64,000 bases of DNA from Holothuria scabra (lineage: Eukaryota; Echinodermata; Holothuroidea; Aspidochirotida; Holothuriidae). Both the position numbers and the translations under genes were made by a program. The notes beneath the pieces were generated by a model. It made no database searches, was not told the DNA's origin, and saw nothing but the letters and a program-made list of their open reading frames with translations. The number at the start of each line of letters is the position of its first letter. The stretch's first letter is position 1. Shown one piece after another: positions 24,853-38,370 of the stretch. Location: contig CM074200.1 of NCBI GenBank assembly GCA_037179385.1, forward strand, positions 34,103,884 through 34,167,883, given 5' to 3'.

Positions 24853-26027
24853 GTAGGATAGTGAATGGTGTTTATTATTTCAGGAAGGTTGAATGTTACA
24901 TACTTGATAAATGAAGCTGAACTCTTTAAACAAGTGACCATGATAAAGAAGAGAATGATTAAAGGATGAAGAAACTTTTCCAGTCATTTTTATAAACATT
25001 CATAAAAATGTCAAGATTACCAGCTGTTCTCAAAATCAGGCCCCGGACACTTTGAAAATGAGTTTCCTTTTTGCCAGTCAAAACTGTTACAGAAGTGCTC
25101 CAAATTAGGAGAGACATAAAGAATTGATCAGGTAAAAGGAAAAGTAGTTTGTTACATCTTATCTTCCAAAACAGCTTAGCCATATTGTGAAGAATCTTCA
25201 GACTATAAGTAGGTGAATATGATTATTATGTTTCTTTAAAGGGAATCCTAGGAGAAAAATAAATTACAAACATTAATTTAATTGCTACAAAGAATTAACC
25301 TTGTTGTTTTTTATGGCAGTACCAATATGACTATTTTCTCCTTCCTTGGGGTAAAGAATACCTGCTATCTACAAGGCTGAATTAAAAAATATAAGTGACA
25401 CTCTAGTGATACTTGAGTGTTGGTATCATCACTAAAGTTCACCTAAAGTCTGAAATTTCAAAAGTAAATTAAGAGCATGTGAGGTGAATTCAAGCAGGCT
25501 AAACTCCCCCATCTGCAAAGGGTACTCTTGAGCTTCAATTTAAAATGGCACATTGTGCAACCATTTGTGATATCGTTGATGTACTGCTCGAAGTACCGTC
25601 TTTTTACTTTTTTACTTTTCGGAAAGTACTACAGCTTGTGTGAAAAAGTAGTTCCAATCTTACTGTTATGGAGTGACTTAACAAGTTCTCTCTTTGCCAC
25701 ATGATAAGCAAAAAAAAAAGAGAGAAAAATAAAAAAAAAAAAAACAGGAAGCATTCAAGATCAAACATGTTTTAGTTTCAAAGTGAAAAAGCAGTTAGTG
25801 TGAGTTGCACCACAAGAAAGTAACAAATCATTTCAAAATGGACTCATTCAACTTTAGTGAAGAAACGTGTACATTTAATATCCCAGTAATATGTAACAAG
25901 CTATGACAATGTAATTCGGATGATTAAGATTCACTTTGCAACATCTAAGATATCTATTTCTAGACTTTAAACACAATTAAAAGAATCATTTGTCAAGACA
26001 CAATCTGATACTTATTACTGTACATCA

Positions 26028-26155
26028 TTGCAATACAGCACAATACAATACAACCCATTGCAGTGCAATGCTGTCTAGATCAACACAACACAATACAATA
26101 CAATGCAACACAACAACACAACTCAACACAACAACACAACTCAACACAACACAAA
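26028..26155. repeat. CAACA/CAATA microsatellite
   Basis: Irregular tandem pentamers (CAATA, CAACA) grade into two copies of AACACAACTC. It gives rise to spurious Asn/Thr/Gln-rich open frames. Confidence 0.85.
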
Positions 26156-27854
26156 ATGTAGGCTATTGTATTCACAATTATATCCTTCATTTACCTACAA
26201 GCAGCCTGATTCAGTATTGTCTATAACATGTTTAACATGTTTAACATGTTTTAATTCAGAGGTGATAGTCTGTTGGATGGTCATCTTTAAATTAATTACC
26301 TCTCACTGTGGTTCTTTGAGTGTGGATATTATCCCAGTACAACTCACCATATTGATTATTCTGAACTCTTCTAAATTAACTATTGATGTCCTACCAAGAT
26401 GTGGTGGGTTTGTTATGTCAAGGCCCTCTTCAATTGTAATTTACATCACAAATCTTCATTTGCCCCCTTGCTTTCCATCTAGTTAGCATTTTTGTCAAGT
26501 GTAACTTAATGAACTGGGAGGAATATTGAATCTCATCATGTGAAAATACAACCATGCTTTAATAGGTCTCATGTGTGAAGGTTTGTCACATAATGCAGTA
26601 TAGCTGTAACAAGAATGCTGTGTCATAGAAATGCCTTTGTAGTTTTTGAATGAAAGACTAACCTTTCAACAAGCATAAAAATCTCCCCTACTTCATACTC
26701 CAGTAAACAGTATAGGTTGCTGTGGAACCCAAACCACCATATAGTTATCTGTAATACCATAAGGCCAGAATAGATTTAGAAACATAACTGTAAGGGAGGG
26801 GGGATACTAAACTGGATAGAGAGTATTTTCTTTGAAGATACGTATGTCTTCACTTATAATACATACACCCTGTATAAAATTTGTGCAAATTGTGTGTGTG
26901 TGGGGAGGGGGGAGGTAGAGCTAGGGAAAATTGTATTCACTGAGGCCAGCCACTACGAACTACCCCTTTAATCTGTGAGGTTATACCGCCTTTTCTAGAT
27001 GTGTGCATTTCCATTCGTCATGAATATGGCTTACTGCAATACAGTGTTATTACATGCAGCTCAATGCATTTCCAATCATTGCAAGCATTATCTGGCAGTG
27101 GTTAACATTGACATCCCATATATCATATATTTACAGTTAAGTTTAAAATTTATAAAGCCAAATGTATCTTCAAAAGATCTGATGACAGCCTGATATTGGA
27201 AGAACAGTCCACATCTTCTGCATTTTATATTTAACTCCAAAAGGTACAGAGCTTGCAGATAGCCATCAATATTTAAACTTAAAAAAAGCGCAGGCATTTG
27301 GTTACCCCACTACCTTAATGTCAGGTACTCAATGCAAAGTATTCCCATAACTGCTTTCTTTCCACACTGAACCACACAGTTAAAAAGGATCTGTGCGCTT
27401 GGTTTGCAGTGCGTAACATGCATGTCTAGCTCAGAAGTTGCCACTGAATGAAGAATCACTGCAGAGAGGTAAAAAGTCAAGACAGAACTGCAGAATATCA
27501 TTTAATTCAATGATTTAAAATATCCCTGATGCAGGACAAATATTGTTTGTGGAGTTGACCAATTTTGCATCCAGTTTAAATATCAAGGGCTGCAAAAACA
27601 TTTTTTAAGTGGTAATGGTTACTCCATAGGTTCTGTTCAGGCTACACATATATTTTGTCATCTTAGGAAGAAAAGTTTCAAAATATTTGGCAGTCATTAT
27701 TGGGTATTCTGTTTTGCTGAGAATATGCATTACCTTGCAGAACTGTCGGTACCATCAGAGGCAGCAAACTTAGTTTTATGTTGAGTTTCTGCTACCTTGA
27801 TGTTATGCTTCAAGTATCAACCACATTAAAACCATAATGCTCCAGTTCTGATCA

Positions 27855-28092
27855 CCCATTAAAGACAGCCAACTCTCACTCCAAACTGCAATTTTTGTTG
27901 TAGTCTTCAGCAATTCTTGATTGGCACAGCTCTTTGATTGACAGCAAGTTAAAACAATGTAGAGTACTGTAGTTAGAATTACAGAGCCTGTACTGAAGTG
28001 TTTTGATTACACATTGGTGTCTTGCTTACTCACCCTGAAGCAATAGAGCGAGATTGTTTCTGTAGGCCTATGAGGAGACAGATTAATTATCA
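27855..28092 (+). repeat. Dispersed repeat family X, copy 1
   Basis: It shares ordered blocks with 37805-38370 and 58290-58525: AACTCTC, CAATTTTTGTTGTAGTC, CACAGCTCTTTGATTGACA, a GCAGAGT-like block, TTCTGATTACAC, then CTGAAGCAATA and GATTGT. The repeat stops where the GATTCCTTGCC-ended array begins, suggesting that the array was inserted into it. Confidence 0.65.
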
Positions 28093-28099
28093 GGTTTTT

Positions 28100-31000
28100 G
28101 ATTCCTTGCCGAAGGCAGGCAAGGAATCTATGCGATGGTGATGTCGTGTGTGTGTATGTGTGTGTGTGTGTGTATGTGTGTGTGTGACGCCTGCTTGTAA
28201 ACACGATATCTCAAGAACGGTAACCCCCAGGGATCTCAAACTTGGCATGTAGATTGTCCACATTGAGTAGATGGTCCCTATTATTTTTGGTAGAGGTCAA
28301 ATGTCATTTGGGGTCACCAGAGGTCAAAATGTAAATACCTTGGAAATTGCTTGTAAACACGATATCTCCAGAAGGAAAAATGTGAGCAATCTCATACTTA
28401 CCTTGCTGATTGTCCATATTGAGTAGATGGTCCCTATTGTTTTTGATGGAGGTCAAAGGTCATTTGGGGTCACCAGAGGGAAAAAGGTCAAAACCTTGTA
28501 AACACTGTATCTCAAGAAGGGTAAATGTGAGGGATCTCATACATAGCAGGTGGATTGCCCGTATTAAGTAGATGATCACAATTATTTTTGGTGGAGGTCA
28601 AAGGTCATTTGGGGTCATCAGAGATGAAAAGTTCAAAAACTTGTAAACACCATATGTCAAGAAAGGTAACTGCCAGGAATCTCATATTTACTAAGTGGAT
28701 TGTCCATATTAAGTAGATGACCCCTATTGTTTTTATTGGATGTCAAAGGTCATTTGGGGTCATCGGAGTTCAAAACATCTAAACCTTGCAAACACTATAT
28801 CTCAAAAGAGTATATAACTGTTGAAGTTAATATCCATGAACAGTTAGGGTGAAAGGGTAAGAATAATTTGGCATGTGTAATGTAATGGGCATAGGGTATA
28901 TAATTTTTTTGGAACAGTTTATTAACTTCACTATGTTAATTCTTTAGTGAGGTAATTTTGAAAATGCATTTGTAAAGTACTGAAGCAAACTCATAGGAAG
29001 AAGGTCTAAGGTGCACAAAAAGGCACATCACATGGTAGTTACTGTACAGTATGTTGATTCTGGCATGAAATTGTGCCCTGTTATTACATTAAGTTCCAAG
29101 TATTAATACATGAAAAAGTGGGCAGAGCAAAATATAAAATCTTAAAAGGCAAAATCTGTTCATCAGGCTGGCATACATGCTTCAATGCTCATGGGTATGC
29201 TGATTTTGCAGCCACAAGTAAATAGATTTTCATGAAACTGATGTGGAACATGTGAGTTTAAACAGTCTGTATATAAGGGTCATTTAGGGACATAGTCTGA
29301 AAATATTAGAAGATGCTTCTATGCACACTAAGTAGATGACTGATATGGAACTTCATAAGTATAAACTTTGAACAGAGAGTACTCTGTGTGATGCACAAGA
29401 ATCTCTATTATAACATACCTACATTGCTTTTTCAATAACCTTAAAGAAAACCTGAAGAAAACATTAAATTTAGTGGCAAAAAGTGCTAATATTTGACAAA
29501 CCTTGTGCCTACTGTCCTCATGAGGACATGTGCATGCAAGCATGCATTTATTGGAAGTGGGAATTGATTAAATAGATGTACCACAGTTAGTTAGTTTTAC
29601 AAAAAAGAACCTAATTTACACTGATCATTTGGTATCAAATACCCTTCAGCGCACATGAACTGTCATTGCCTAATAGAGTGAATCAAATTGTGACTGACCC
29701 ATTCTTTGCCATTTGGTCACAGTTATCTCGCCCAATTTTTCACAGTTGACTGCCAGTTATCCCCACAGTGTCCTGAAGGATTACCTCATACAAACATACA
29801 GCTCAATTGACTTAAGCTTTTTACTGTATAAGTGGTGTTATTTGACTCTTATAAACCCTCTGAAGAAAGCTTATTTTTATCTCAGTACATAACCATGACA
29901 GCCCATTGTTTGTATATACTCCTATTTCCTGCCATTCCCTGCAGGCATTCAGTACTCTTTTTGTGGTCAAAATGTCAGACCTCCATGAAAGTCACACCTC
30001 TGCTAAATCCAGCATAAAATAACTGTCCACATTATCTTGTCTCATCTGACCACAAATAAAAGTTGTTTGCCTAGCCATTGTCTGGAGATGGAGAAGTTCA
30101 TGTACACTGATGAAGTTTCTAAACTGAAAGTCATCTTAGAAATACTGTAGATTGACACCCTTCAGAAATTAGTGTCCTTTACATAGAAGCTGGTGGAATT
30201 GAACAAATAGTGTGTTTGTATAAGGAATTTTGTTGAACAAAACTTTAAACATTGGTGTCTGTCTAGATTGGTGTTTCTGCTTTACAGTTTCAACATGCTC
30301 TACAGTGATTATTTGTCACTTAGTTTCATTCTAGAATTTGTTTTAAATTTTTGATAGCATAAAATGTATCAGCATACTACTTGCCTCATCTCTGCTTATA
30401 TCTGGATAACCGCACCAAAAAAGTAACACCTGCGTGAAGGATTATATAACTATGTCAAATATCATCATCGAGTGGGAATTCTTGTCTCACATTTCATTTT
30501 TATCCATGTCACTATCCCCCCCCCCAAAAAAAAAGTGTACCATAAAGCTTAATGCATAGAACCATTGCTTCAAGATTACCCTTTATGACACTTTTCAAAA
30601 GTATTAAGATTTTATTTTGCATTGCTGCTGTCATTTAAAAGTAGTTCAGGTAATAAGAGCAAGCATAATGTTGTATACTGTGTATCAAACAAGGAAAACT
30701 TGTACTGTATGTTATGCTGTACCTACAGTATAAGTAGACAAAAGGCGAATTAAAAGTCTTGTTAAATTATGGATTAATAGGGATATCTGCTTTTGTTAAT
30801 TTGCAAAGGATACCATAGACAATGGGTGGGGCATTTCCCCCATAAAGCAAAAATTGCCGTCAGTAATAGCCAAGGTTACACATCTCTGTTCAGATGTCTC
30901 TTAAGGCTTGGTCTCACATACCCTGCAACACCCAGTGTTAACTCGTGTTTACAATCAGACAAAACCACAGGCTAACCCCGTGTTTTCCAGTCTGTGTTCT

Positions 31001-31822
31001 CACGTACCCAGTGTTTCGTTGATTGGATAGTGTTACCATAGTAACGAGAACAAATATTTCAAACACCGATTACAGCAAAATGTAAGAAAATACCTGTCAT
31101 CAGTGCGATAAATACCTGTGACCTTGCTTGATTAAAACAAACACGATGTTTAAAACTGCTTAACCCTGCAATTTGAGGTGGATCAAAATTTAAACACCGA
31201 CCCCGTGTTAACCCGCGTTCCCACGTTACTCGAGCGTGAGGTAAGGTATGTGAGAACACAGTATTTGATCCAATGCTTGTAGGAGAGTGTGTCGATGAGG
31301 GCTTGTATAAACACTAACCTCAATGCAGACTTTTCGAAACATAGAGGCATCGGAACATAGAGACTTCAGAATGGAGAGCTGTCCCCATTGACCAAACTTT
31401 TGATAAAAGTGGTTTCAAAATACCACTTTATCAAGTAATGAGACAGTTTTCTGGAATATTAAAGCTGTGTGAGAAATTCCTCTTGTGTGTGGAGATCAAA
31501 GGTTTGAGGTGACAGTTAGATCAAACTTTGTAGACATAATATTTTTAGGGGGATAACTGTGAGGGATCTCATACCATGGTGGTAGTACTTCCATACTCAT
31601 TCTGTACTAAGCTTAATTTTGAATTACTCATGTTGATGGACGTGTTGGTAAGGTGATCACTATTGTTTTTAAGGGGTCGAAAGGTCATTTTGGGTCACAT
31701 GAGGTCAAAAAGTTTTGACCCTACTAGTATTATATCTCAATTAAGTAGGATAATTGTATGGGATCTCATGCATGTCATGTTTGTTTCCATGTTTGCTATG
31801 ATATATCATATGGCAAGGAATC
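28100..31822 (+). repeat. Array of ~147 bp units bounded by GGCAAGGAATC motifs, interrupted
   Basis: The left end is a hairpin (GATTCCTTGCC, 7-nt loop, GGCAAGGAATC, 28100-28128), then a GT microsatellite (28147-28186). Five units begin near 28193, 28349, 28495, 28640 and 28787. Each contains CTTGTAAACAC.ATATCTC, GGGATCTCATA, GATTGTCCATATTGAGTAGA and GGTCATTTGGGGTCA. Further units occur at about 31490-31810, and GGCAAGGAATC recurs at 31812-31822. The 2.7 kb between (28830-31485) lacks the unit and probably entered later. I recall similar 'AAACACGATATCTCAAGAA' units from other marine invertebrate genomes, but I could not check this. Confidence 0.65.
30905..31256. mobile_element. MITE with CTCACATACC ends
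   Basis: TCTCACATACC (about 30911) and GGTATGTGAGA (about 31253) are inverted termini, and GTGTTAAC-type motifs are repeated near both ends. It is about 350 bp and non-coding. I could not define a clear target duplication, so the superfamily is left open. It lies inside the 2.7 kb segment that interrupts the array. Confidence 0.55.
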
Positions 31823-32499
31823 ACTAAGCCTGTTGGCTTTCTAGTTTGACCATGCACTGGTTTGAAAAGTATTAAAATAATACTGTACAAATTGGTTGTA
31901 TTATGAAAAACTCTTTATAAAAGTCTAGTAGCCACTCTTGTTGGTAAGATGGACACCAGTACAAGCTTTCTGTTTTGTGTAAGTTTAAATGACAGTTATA
32001 AAACTCAGAGAAAGTGTTCATAAATATATGGTCTCAATGCAACTACTCCACTGTACATAATTGAACACTCTAAACCTTCCCTCTCCTTCCTTCTCATAAA
32101 CCTTTCTTTGCCCTTCTTATGTGCTATTTGATTAAACTTTTAACCTGGAGAGGAATGTATATGATGGAGTCTTAAAACAAATTTATGAGTCATTCATTTA
32201 ACACTGGTAACAAATTTGAGAACCTCTGAAAGAAAACTGGCTAGGTACTGCTTTGTTATATTTCTGGTCTGTAATATTTTTTTCTTTTTATCAATAATTT
32301 TGATCTCTTTTTTATGTTCTCCAATGTTTATGTTGTTCTCTAAAATCAATAAAATTACAGAGCACATAGTTGAATGGTGAATTTAGTGAAAAATAGACTT
32401 CCATTTTTGGGGATCATATATATAATAGGGTGTTTGAAATAGTATGGGATCTTTCTTTCTTTTTTCTTTTTCTTTTTTTTTGTACCTTATTTCATTTGA

Positions 32500-32922
32500 T
32501 TCAATCATGCCTTCCTTAATTGGACTAGCAAGCAATTTTGGGGTTTCAGTAAAAGCATAATAAAGTCAAAAGAGAATATGCTTTATCTTTAAAATTAAAA
32601 TCTTCTAAAATAAACCATAAGGTCAGAATATAGGAGACTAGATTTCTGTGTGAAAGTGTGTGTAAGAGTGAAACACATACTTGTTAATGACTTCAAACAT
32701 TTTGTGGATTTAATTCAATCATGCCTTCCTTAATTGTACTTGCAAGCAATTTTGGGGTCTCAGTGAAAACATAATAGATTCAAAAGAGAATATGCTGTTT
32801 CTTTAAAATTAAAATCTTCTAAAATAAACAACAAGGTCAGAATATAGGAGACTAGACTTTTGTAGAAAAGTGTATATTAGTGAAACACATACTTGTTAAT
32901 GACTTCAAACATTTTGTGGATC
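32500..32922. repeat. Tandem duplication, 214 bp unit, two copies
   Basis: The units start at TTCAATCATGCCTTCCTTAA (32500 and 32714). Both end with ACTTCAAACATTTTGTGGAT. They differ by scattered substitutions and small indels, so the duplication is moderately old. No coding content is visible. Confidence 0.85.
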
Positions 32923-35846
32923 TTAAAGTGAAATTCTGGTCACTCCATGTTGAATTAAGAGAAGTAGACTTTCATATTTCATCATTAGGATGATGTGACA
33001 ATATTTACTAGGAGTAAGAACTGCTTGGTTTATCCTGAATTTGCAATATTGAAGTCCTAAAATATTATGAGAGATGTCTTAAAGACAATTAAGAACAATC
33101 TTCAAAGATTTAGCTGTTGCCTTAAAGTTACTATGGGATGACTGCTGCTGCTCTTTAAAATTTTGAATTAATTCAACCAAAGTATTCTGGCAAATAGATT
33201 AATAGCCTAGCAAGATGTAACAAAGTGATTCTTCTGTTTAGTAGTAATATTTACAGCATAAAGTAGTGACTGTAGATTGCCTGCCTGGGACCCCTAAGAT
33301 ATGACGACCTGACGGTTCGGTATCACCTTTAAATTAAATACACATTGTACCCCCAGGGCAAGGTCACTCGCCACTTGGGGCAATGACTTCCATTATTTCA
33401 TTTGCGACTCAGTGAAAGCTTGTGTTGTGTGATGTATGAAGTGGAGAATGACAAGAGTAGCATAAATGGCAGTTGGAATGCAAAAAAAGGCTTGATTTGA
33501 CAATTGTTAGTCCGTAGTAGGATGAGATAATGTCATGAAATGATAAAAAGTCAGGTATTTTTAGCTCTCAAATGGAAAACAATTTAAGCATGATTTTCTC
33601 TAAGTTGGTTTTATCAAGTTTAATTTTGCAGTAAATTGGTCTCAAAGTTTTCAGTTAAATGTTTGAGACTTTGAGACCAGTGAGTGGAGGAAAACTAAAT
33701 GCCACAACTATCAGAAGGTTTAAATATTAATTGAAAAGAAAAACGTCACAACGTGATATCTTACGGTGAACTGCGTGTACTAGATGGTTCAAGTGGTTAG
33801 GATGAAGACACATTATGCAGAATTTTCAGACAATGTGTACTTAGAAATGAGTTAACCTGTTACGCTCCTACTTATCCCACCCATTCTACTATTGGACAGT
33901 CCTACTGCGAAATGATCACTGGGGATGAAATTCTCTACTGGTGACAATATGCTTCTTCCTACAGCTGGTTATCCTAACTCACCTCTGTTTCGTCGTCAGT
34001 GGAATGTTTCATGTTTGATTCTTTCAGTTCTCACTCTTTTTGCACTCTTTTTTTCTCAGTTTTTTGCAGTATTGTTTTTTCTCTGGTTCATTGTTGTGTT
34101 TGGAAAGCCCCTCATCATCATTTTATGGGAGTTTGATGGATATAATCTCAATTTTTTTCAGTCCCCACTTTTTGATATGTAGGTCCATTTTCCCTATTTG
34201 TTAAGTCTCTATTCACTGAACATAATGGTGGTCTCCTTTCTTTTATAAGAAATCTTAAGACAAAGACCATTGTTTTATACATGTGCTATGTAGTGTTGTT
34301 TATTGTCATCAGTGTACCAGCTTCAAGAAGGATTTTCAATGAAACAATCAAGTGACGACAAAGACTTAAATTAAATTATGTACTTCCATCATGTCCATAT
34401 ATTTTTAATATATCACCAGCTGGAGACGGTTTCTCTAGAGAAATCTCTACATTTCTGTCAAATTTTATGAAATTTTCCCATCAAAACACATGAACAACAG
34501 TAAGTTCATAAGAGATTCTTGAGATTATACTGTGTAATACAGTGACTATGACAAAAGTTTAATACTACATGTTTTGCATGATTGCTAGCAATTAAAAGTT
34601 AATATCAGCATGTACTCATTTGCATTTTGACAATGCGTCTTCTGACCTTGGTAATTAAAAGAATTTTGAAGAGAAAAAAAATCAAGGATTGCTGTCAGGA
34701 ATGAGAATTGCTAGAATGTTGGATCTCCTTTGTAGTAACTTTCTGGTGTATGTAAATGTATCTGTTTTGGACAGTTTTGCAACTGTTAATATGGCGGAAC
34801 ATTGTGTAAACTCTGCTGGCAATTTACCAAAAAACCAATCGTTTGATGACATGTCTTTTCAGTTATTGTAAAGGAGTCATTCTCTTTCACCCACCTTTTA
34901 TAAAGTAAAGAGGCTGCATACTTCATATATCTCAATTTTCTTCCCTAAATTAAAAATCAATATTTAGCTGCCAGGTAGATACATGGCATATATCAAAACA
35001 GACCCCCTGGTCTATTTCTATAAAATTTTGTAAGGATCACAAATTCAAGTTTTGGGAAAAAATTACTTTTCCAAGTTTTATTCTCCTGAAGGGGTAAGTA
35101 TTTGGTTTTAGATTGAAAGTTGGCATATTATAGCATTAGGCATGAACTGCATCTCAAATCATTTTAGAGTTTGTTATGTTACTAGGGGTAAACTTCACCT
35201 CAGGCCTTGGATTAAATGGTATGGTGAGGAAATGCAACATTGCTTCTAACTTAAAACATTTCTTGACAACGTATGAAATAGTTTGGTTATGAATTTTAAT
35301 ACAGCAATATGCAGAGCAAATGTGATTAGGCCTCGGAGCATCTTGGCATCATCAGTTGTTTTTCATAAAGAAATGATTTTTTTTTTGTAGTGGATGTAGG
35401 TTACAGTGTTATTCTTGTAACTTTTTATCATGTGAATTAATCATTCTTTCTCTGAGGGGACATAGATTCCTTTAGAGTGAAAGAGGATAATCCTGCTTAA
35501 AATGGGTTCCAGTACTTGTAAAAGGTATGAAGTCTCAAAATTATAGATGATTTCACTTTTTATTTTCATTTTAATTTTCATTTTAGTTCAAATATGTTGG
35601 CCATTTCTTTGGTCAGGTTATGAAAGTAAAATTAAAGGGCAAACTTTCATTTTTGAACTTCCCATGATAACAAATGGATGAACTATCGGAACGGTTTCAA
35701 AGAATTTCCGTCTTTAGCTTACATTTGCATGGGCCATGGATAATAGATTGTTTGTAATATGTCCTCAAAATGTCATGGTTTGTGGAATATACATGACAAA
35801 TCACTTTATAAAATAAAAATGGTCAGTTCAGATATTCCTTTACATT

Positions 35847-35986
35847 CAGGGGTGGCATCAAGGGGCTGGGTTTAGGGAGGTGACCTCTCCTACATTTACA
35901 AGAAAATGTGAAAAGAGAAGGAAATGGGAGGAAAAAGAAGAAAAGGAGCTTGGGACTCTTATCAAAATACCCCGGAGACGCCCCTG
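35847..35986. mobile_element. Short hAT-like MITE
   Basis: The left end is CAGGGGTGGCATCAAGGGG and the right end is CCCCGGAGACGCCCCTG. The inverted match is best in the first six to seven bases and is otherwise degenerate. The flanks TTTACATT and CTTACATG share six of eight positions, consistent with a diverged 8-bp target duplication. It is 140 bp with a purine-rich centre. Confidence 0.5.
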
Positions 35987-37804
35987 CTTACATGGTTTAT
36001 TTTTTTATGTTTTTATTTAGAATGAACATAGACATGAATGTCAAAACCTTTCCTCAGCTTCATCACCTAAATGTTTGAAGGGAAATTACCCTGTGCTTTG
36101 CTGGAATTCTTTTGGAGCAAGTTCCATCAGTGAATGCAAATGAAAATGTGTCTCTTTATAATAAATGCCATTTTCAAAAAGTATTTCTGTCACATGATGT
36201 GACTGTGTTATTGTAGGGAACACTTGTGTTAGCCCCCAGAGGGGTATTATAGCAATAATAAACTCGACATGTCAAAGTTTTTCATCCCTCCAGAGCCTAG
36301 CTGTCTTATTGATCAGCCGTCTCACGCCAATGGTTATACCTTTTAGTGCTATGCAACCTTCTACTGTTAAGCTTTCACGCTAAAAGACTTTTGCTGTAAT
36401 TTAAATTAAGGAATAGGAAAGCAGCTTTTGAGATCATCTCATGTTAAAAAAGAATTCTCACCTTCCTTTTTAATGATTTCTGTTACTGTTCTGGTGCTTT
36501 TAAAAAATTTGTCTCTTCAAACTTGGATGACTGAATCTCATCTGAAAAAATCTTCCTGCAAAATTGACCCTGACTTTTCAAAGTGTTTCAACATCCTCGT
36601 TTGTTTGTGATAAAAGTAAATCATTGGAGACAGAAGGATAGCGCATCATCGGATAACTGTACATTGTAAAATTCACTAATGCTTCTATATGATTACTTCT
36701 GTTAAGGAAACACGATGTTGATATACTTGTGGTATACACAACAAAATTGTCATACGAAGTCAATAAGAGTCTTGTGTCTTAAAACAAAATGTTGGAAAGA
36801 AATTGAAAGTTAGAGTTTGAAATCATTCTGAAGATGCTGTTGGAATTATGAGGACCTATGGGTACAGCCAAAGGGGAAACAAGTGTATGATAGTTTGCTA
36901 GATGCAGCCGATTGGAATTGTACAGGCTTATTGTTGTAATATGTTACCTGAGTAATGAAATAATTGTAGGAAACTTGAGATATTGTAATTATATAATTTT
37001 TGTCAGTGTCTGAAAAATTAAAAAAAAAGGGTGGATATTAAAAGCAACTGTACCTGCAGCGGTAAAGCTAAACATAATTGCCAACTGTTTTGTTTAAAGT
37101 GGAAATGTTTTGTTTTCTGAGCTTTGAAACCCACAAAAATCAGAGTGATCCATTTTTTCAGCTTTTAGTGTTACTAGCTAAAAGGTTATTGTTACCAATA
37201 AAGACTAAAAATGCAGAATGCTGAATGTTGTGAACTTAGTATTGTGGATCACCTAGCAGTTAGATGTTCCGTTTTCTGAGTTCCGCGTTCTAGGACGGTA
37301 ATGTTGTCAAGTATGAAGCAGTACAAAGAAAGTGTTTTAAGATATTTTACCAGGTCAAATGTTAGCATCTTTAGATCTTTCCCCATGTAAATTCTAGAAC
37401 CCTACCTTTTGCAATAAACTTTTCCCGAGGGACATAGCATGGTTGTCAATAACATATCTTTACAAGCTTTGGGATAAAGTTTTGTTGCCCTTTTAACTGG
37501 ATAATACTGTATGCACGAAGCAGTAGCAAAGCAGGAATTGTGGGAGTAAATGCATGACTTTTACCACTTTTTGGAACTCTAATAGGTGTAAGATAGATTG
37601 AAATATGGATACTGAAATGCATACATGAAAGAAAGATACTTATAAAAGCTGAAGCCATGAGAGGCCATCATTACTTTTAAAATCTTACATGTTCTAAATT
37701 CAGCTGAGATCAATATGAGTTGAAACTTAATTTTGATAGGGTCCTAGTTAGCCACCTGATTTCACTCCCTTAGGAATGACAAACCCTCAATGTAAGGTTC
37801 TTAA

Positions 37805-38370
37805 AGGCAGTTAACTCTCCATTCTCAACCCAAACTACAATTTTTGTAGTAGTCTACAAAAATTCTCTATTTGCACAGCTCCTTTTTTGACAACAAGTGA
37901 AAGAAAAAATGCAGAGTACTGGAGCAAATATTACACAGCATGTACTGCAGTGAGAGTGTTCTGATTACTACTTTGGTCATATATACTGGCCGAGTGGATA
38001 AAGGCGGTGGCATTTGAAGCGATAAAGCTTAGCAACCGGGAGGTCTGGAGTTCGATTCCTGGTCGGGTCAAAGTAAGCTGGGTTTTTCATCCAAGAGCAA
38101 TCTACGGTTTTCCCATCTGAACTGGTCTTTAAAAAAAAAAAAAAAAAAATACCAAATTTGATCCAAATTGTTAAGTTGGTTGCCACCAGCCGTGAAGTTG
38201 TAATTCATAAGCCAATGGCTTCTTTCACATTTGTAGTCACTTACCGTCGTAAAACAATTGCTCTTCAAGGCCTGATTATTATTGTTTTACTCACACTGAA
38301 GCAATAAACTATAAGAATTGTGTCTGAATCAGGAGAAGTTTTAGACAGTTTTGTGAGGGGCTTTAGCAAG
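37805..38370 (+). repeat. Dispersed repeat family X, copy 2, split by a SINE
   Basis: The left half (to about 37978) and right half (from about 38278: TTTTACTCACACTGAAGCAA, later AGTTTTAGACAG) rejoin to match the uninterrupted copies at 27855 and 58290. Everything in between is the SINE. Confidence 0.65.
37978..38278 (+). mobile_element. tRNA-derived SINE (Ser/Leu-type head)
   Basis: The RNA polymerase III A box TGGCCGAGTGG (37987-37997) and B box AGTTCGATTCC (38049-38059) are both close to consensus, in a tRNA-like head. TGGCCGAGTGG is typical of class II tRNAs (Leu/Ser). The head is followed by an unrelated body containing an A run (38131-38148). The acceptor stem does not pair as a real tRNA would, so I call it a SINE and not a tRNA gene. 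It is inserted in family X copy 2. Confidence 0.75.

Noticed and set aside
28147..28186. GT repeat considered as a regulatory Z-DNA site
   Set aside because: It is an ordinary microsatellite and part of the 147-bp array element.
33925..34182. 85-codon hydrophobic frame resembling membrane segments
   Set aside because: It comes from a T-rich intron tract and has no splice or start context.
37978..38062. Possible tRNA-Ser/Leu gene
   Set aside because: The A and B boxes are good but the acceptor stem does not pair, and a SINE body follows.
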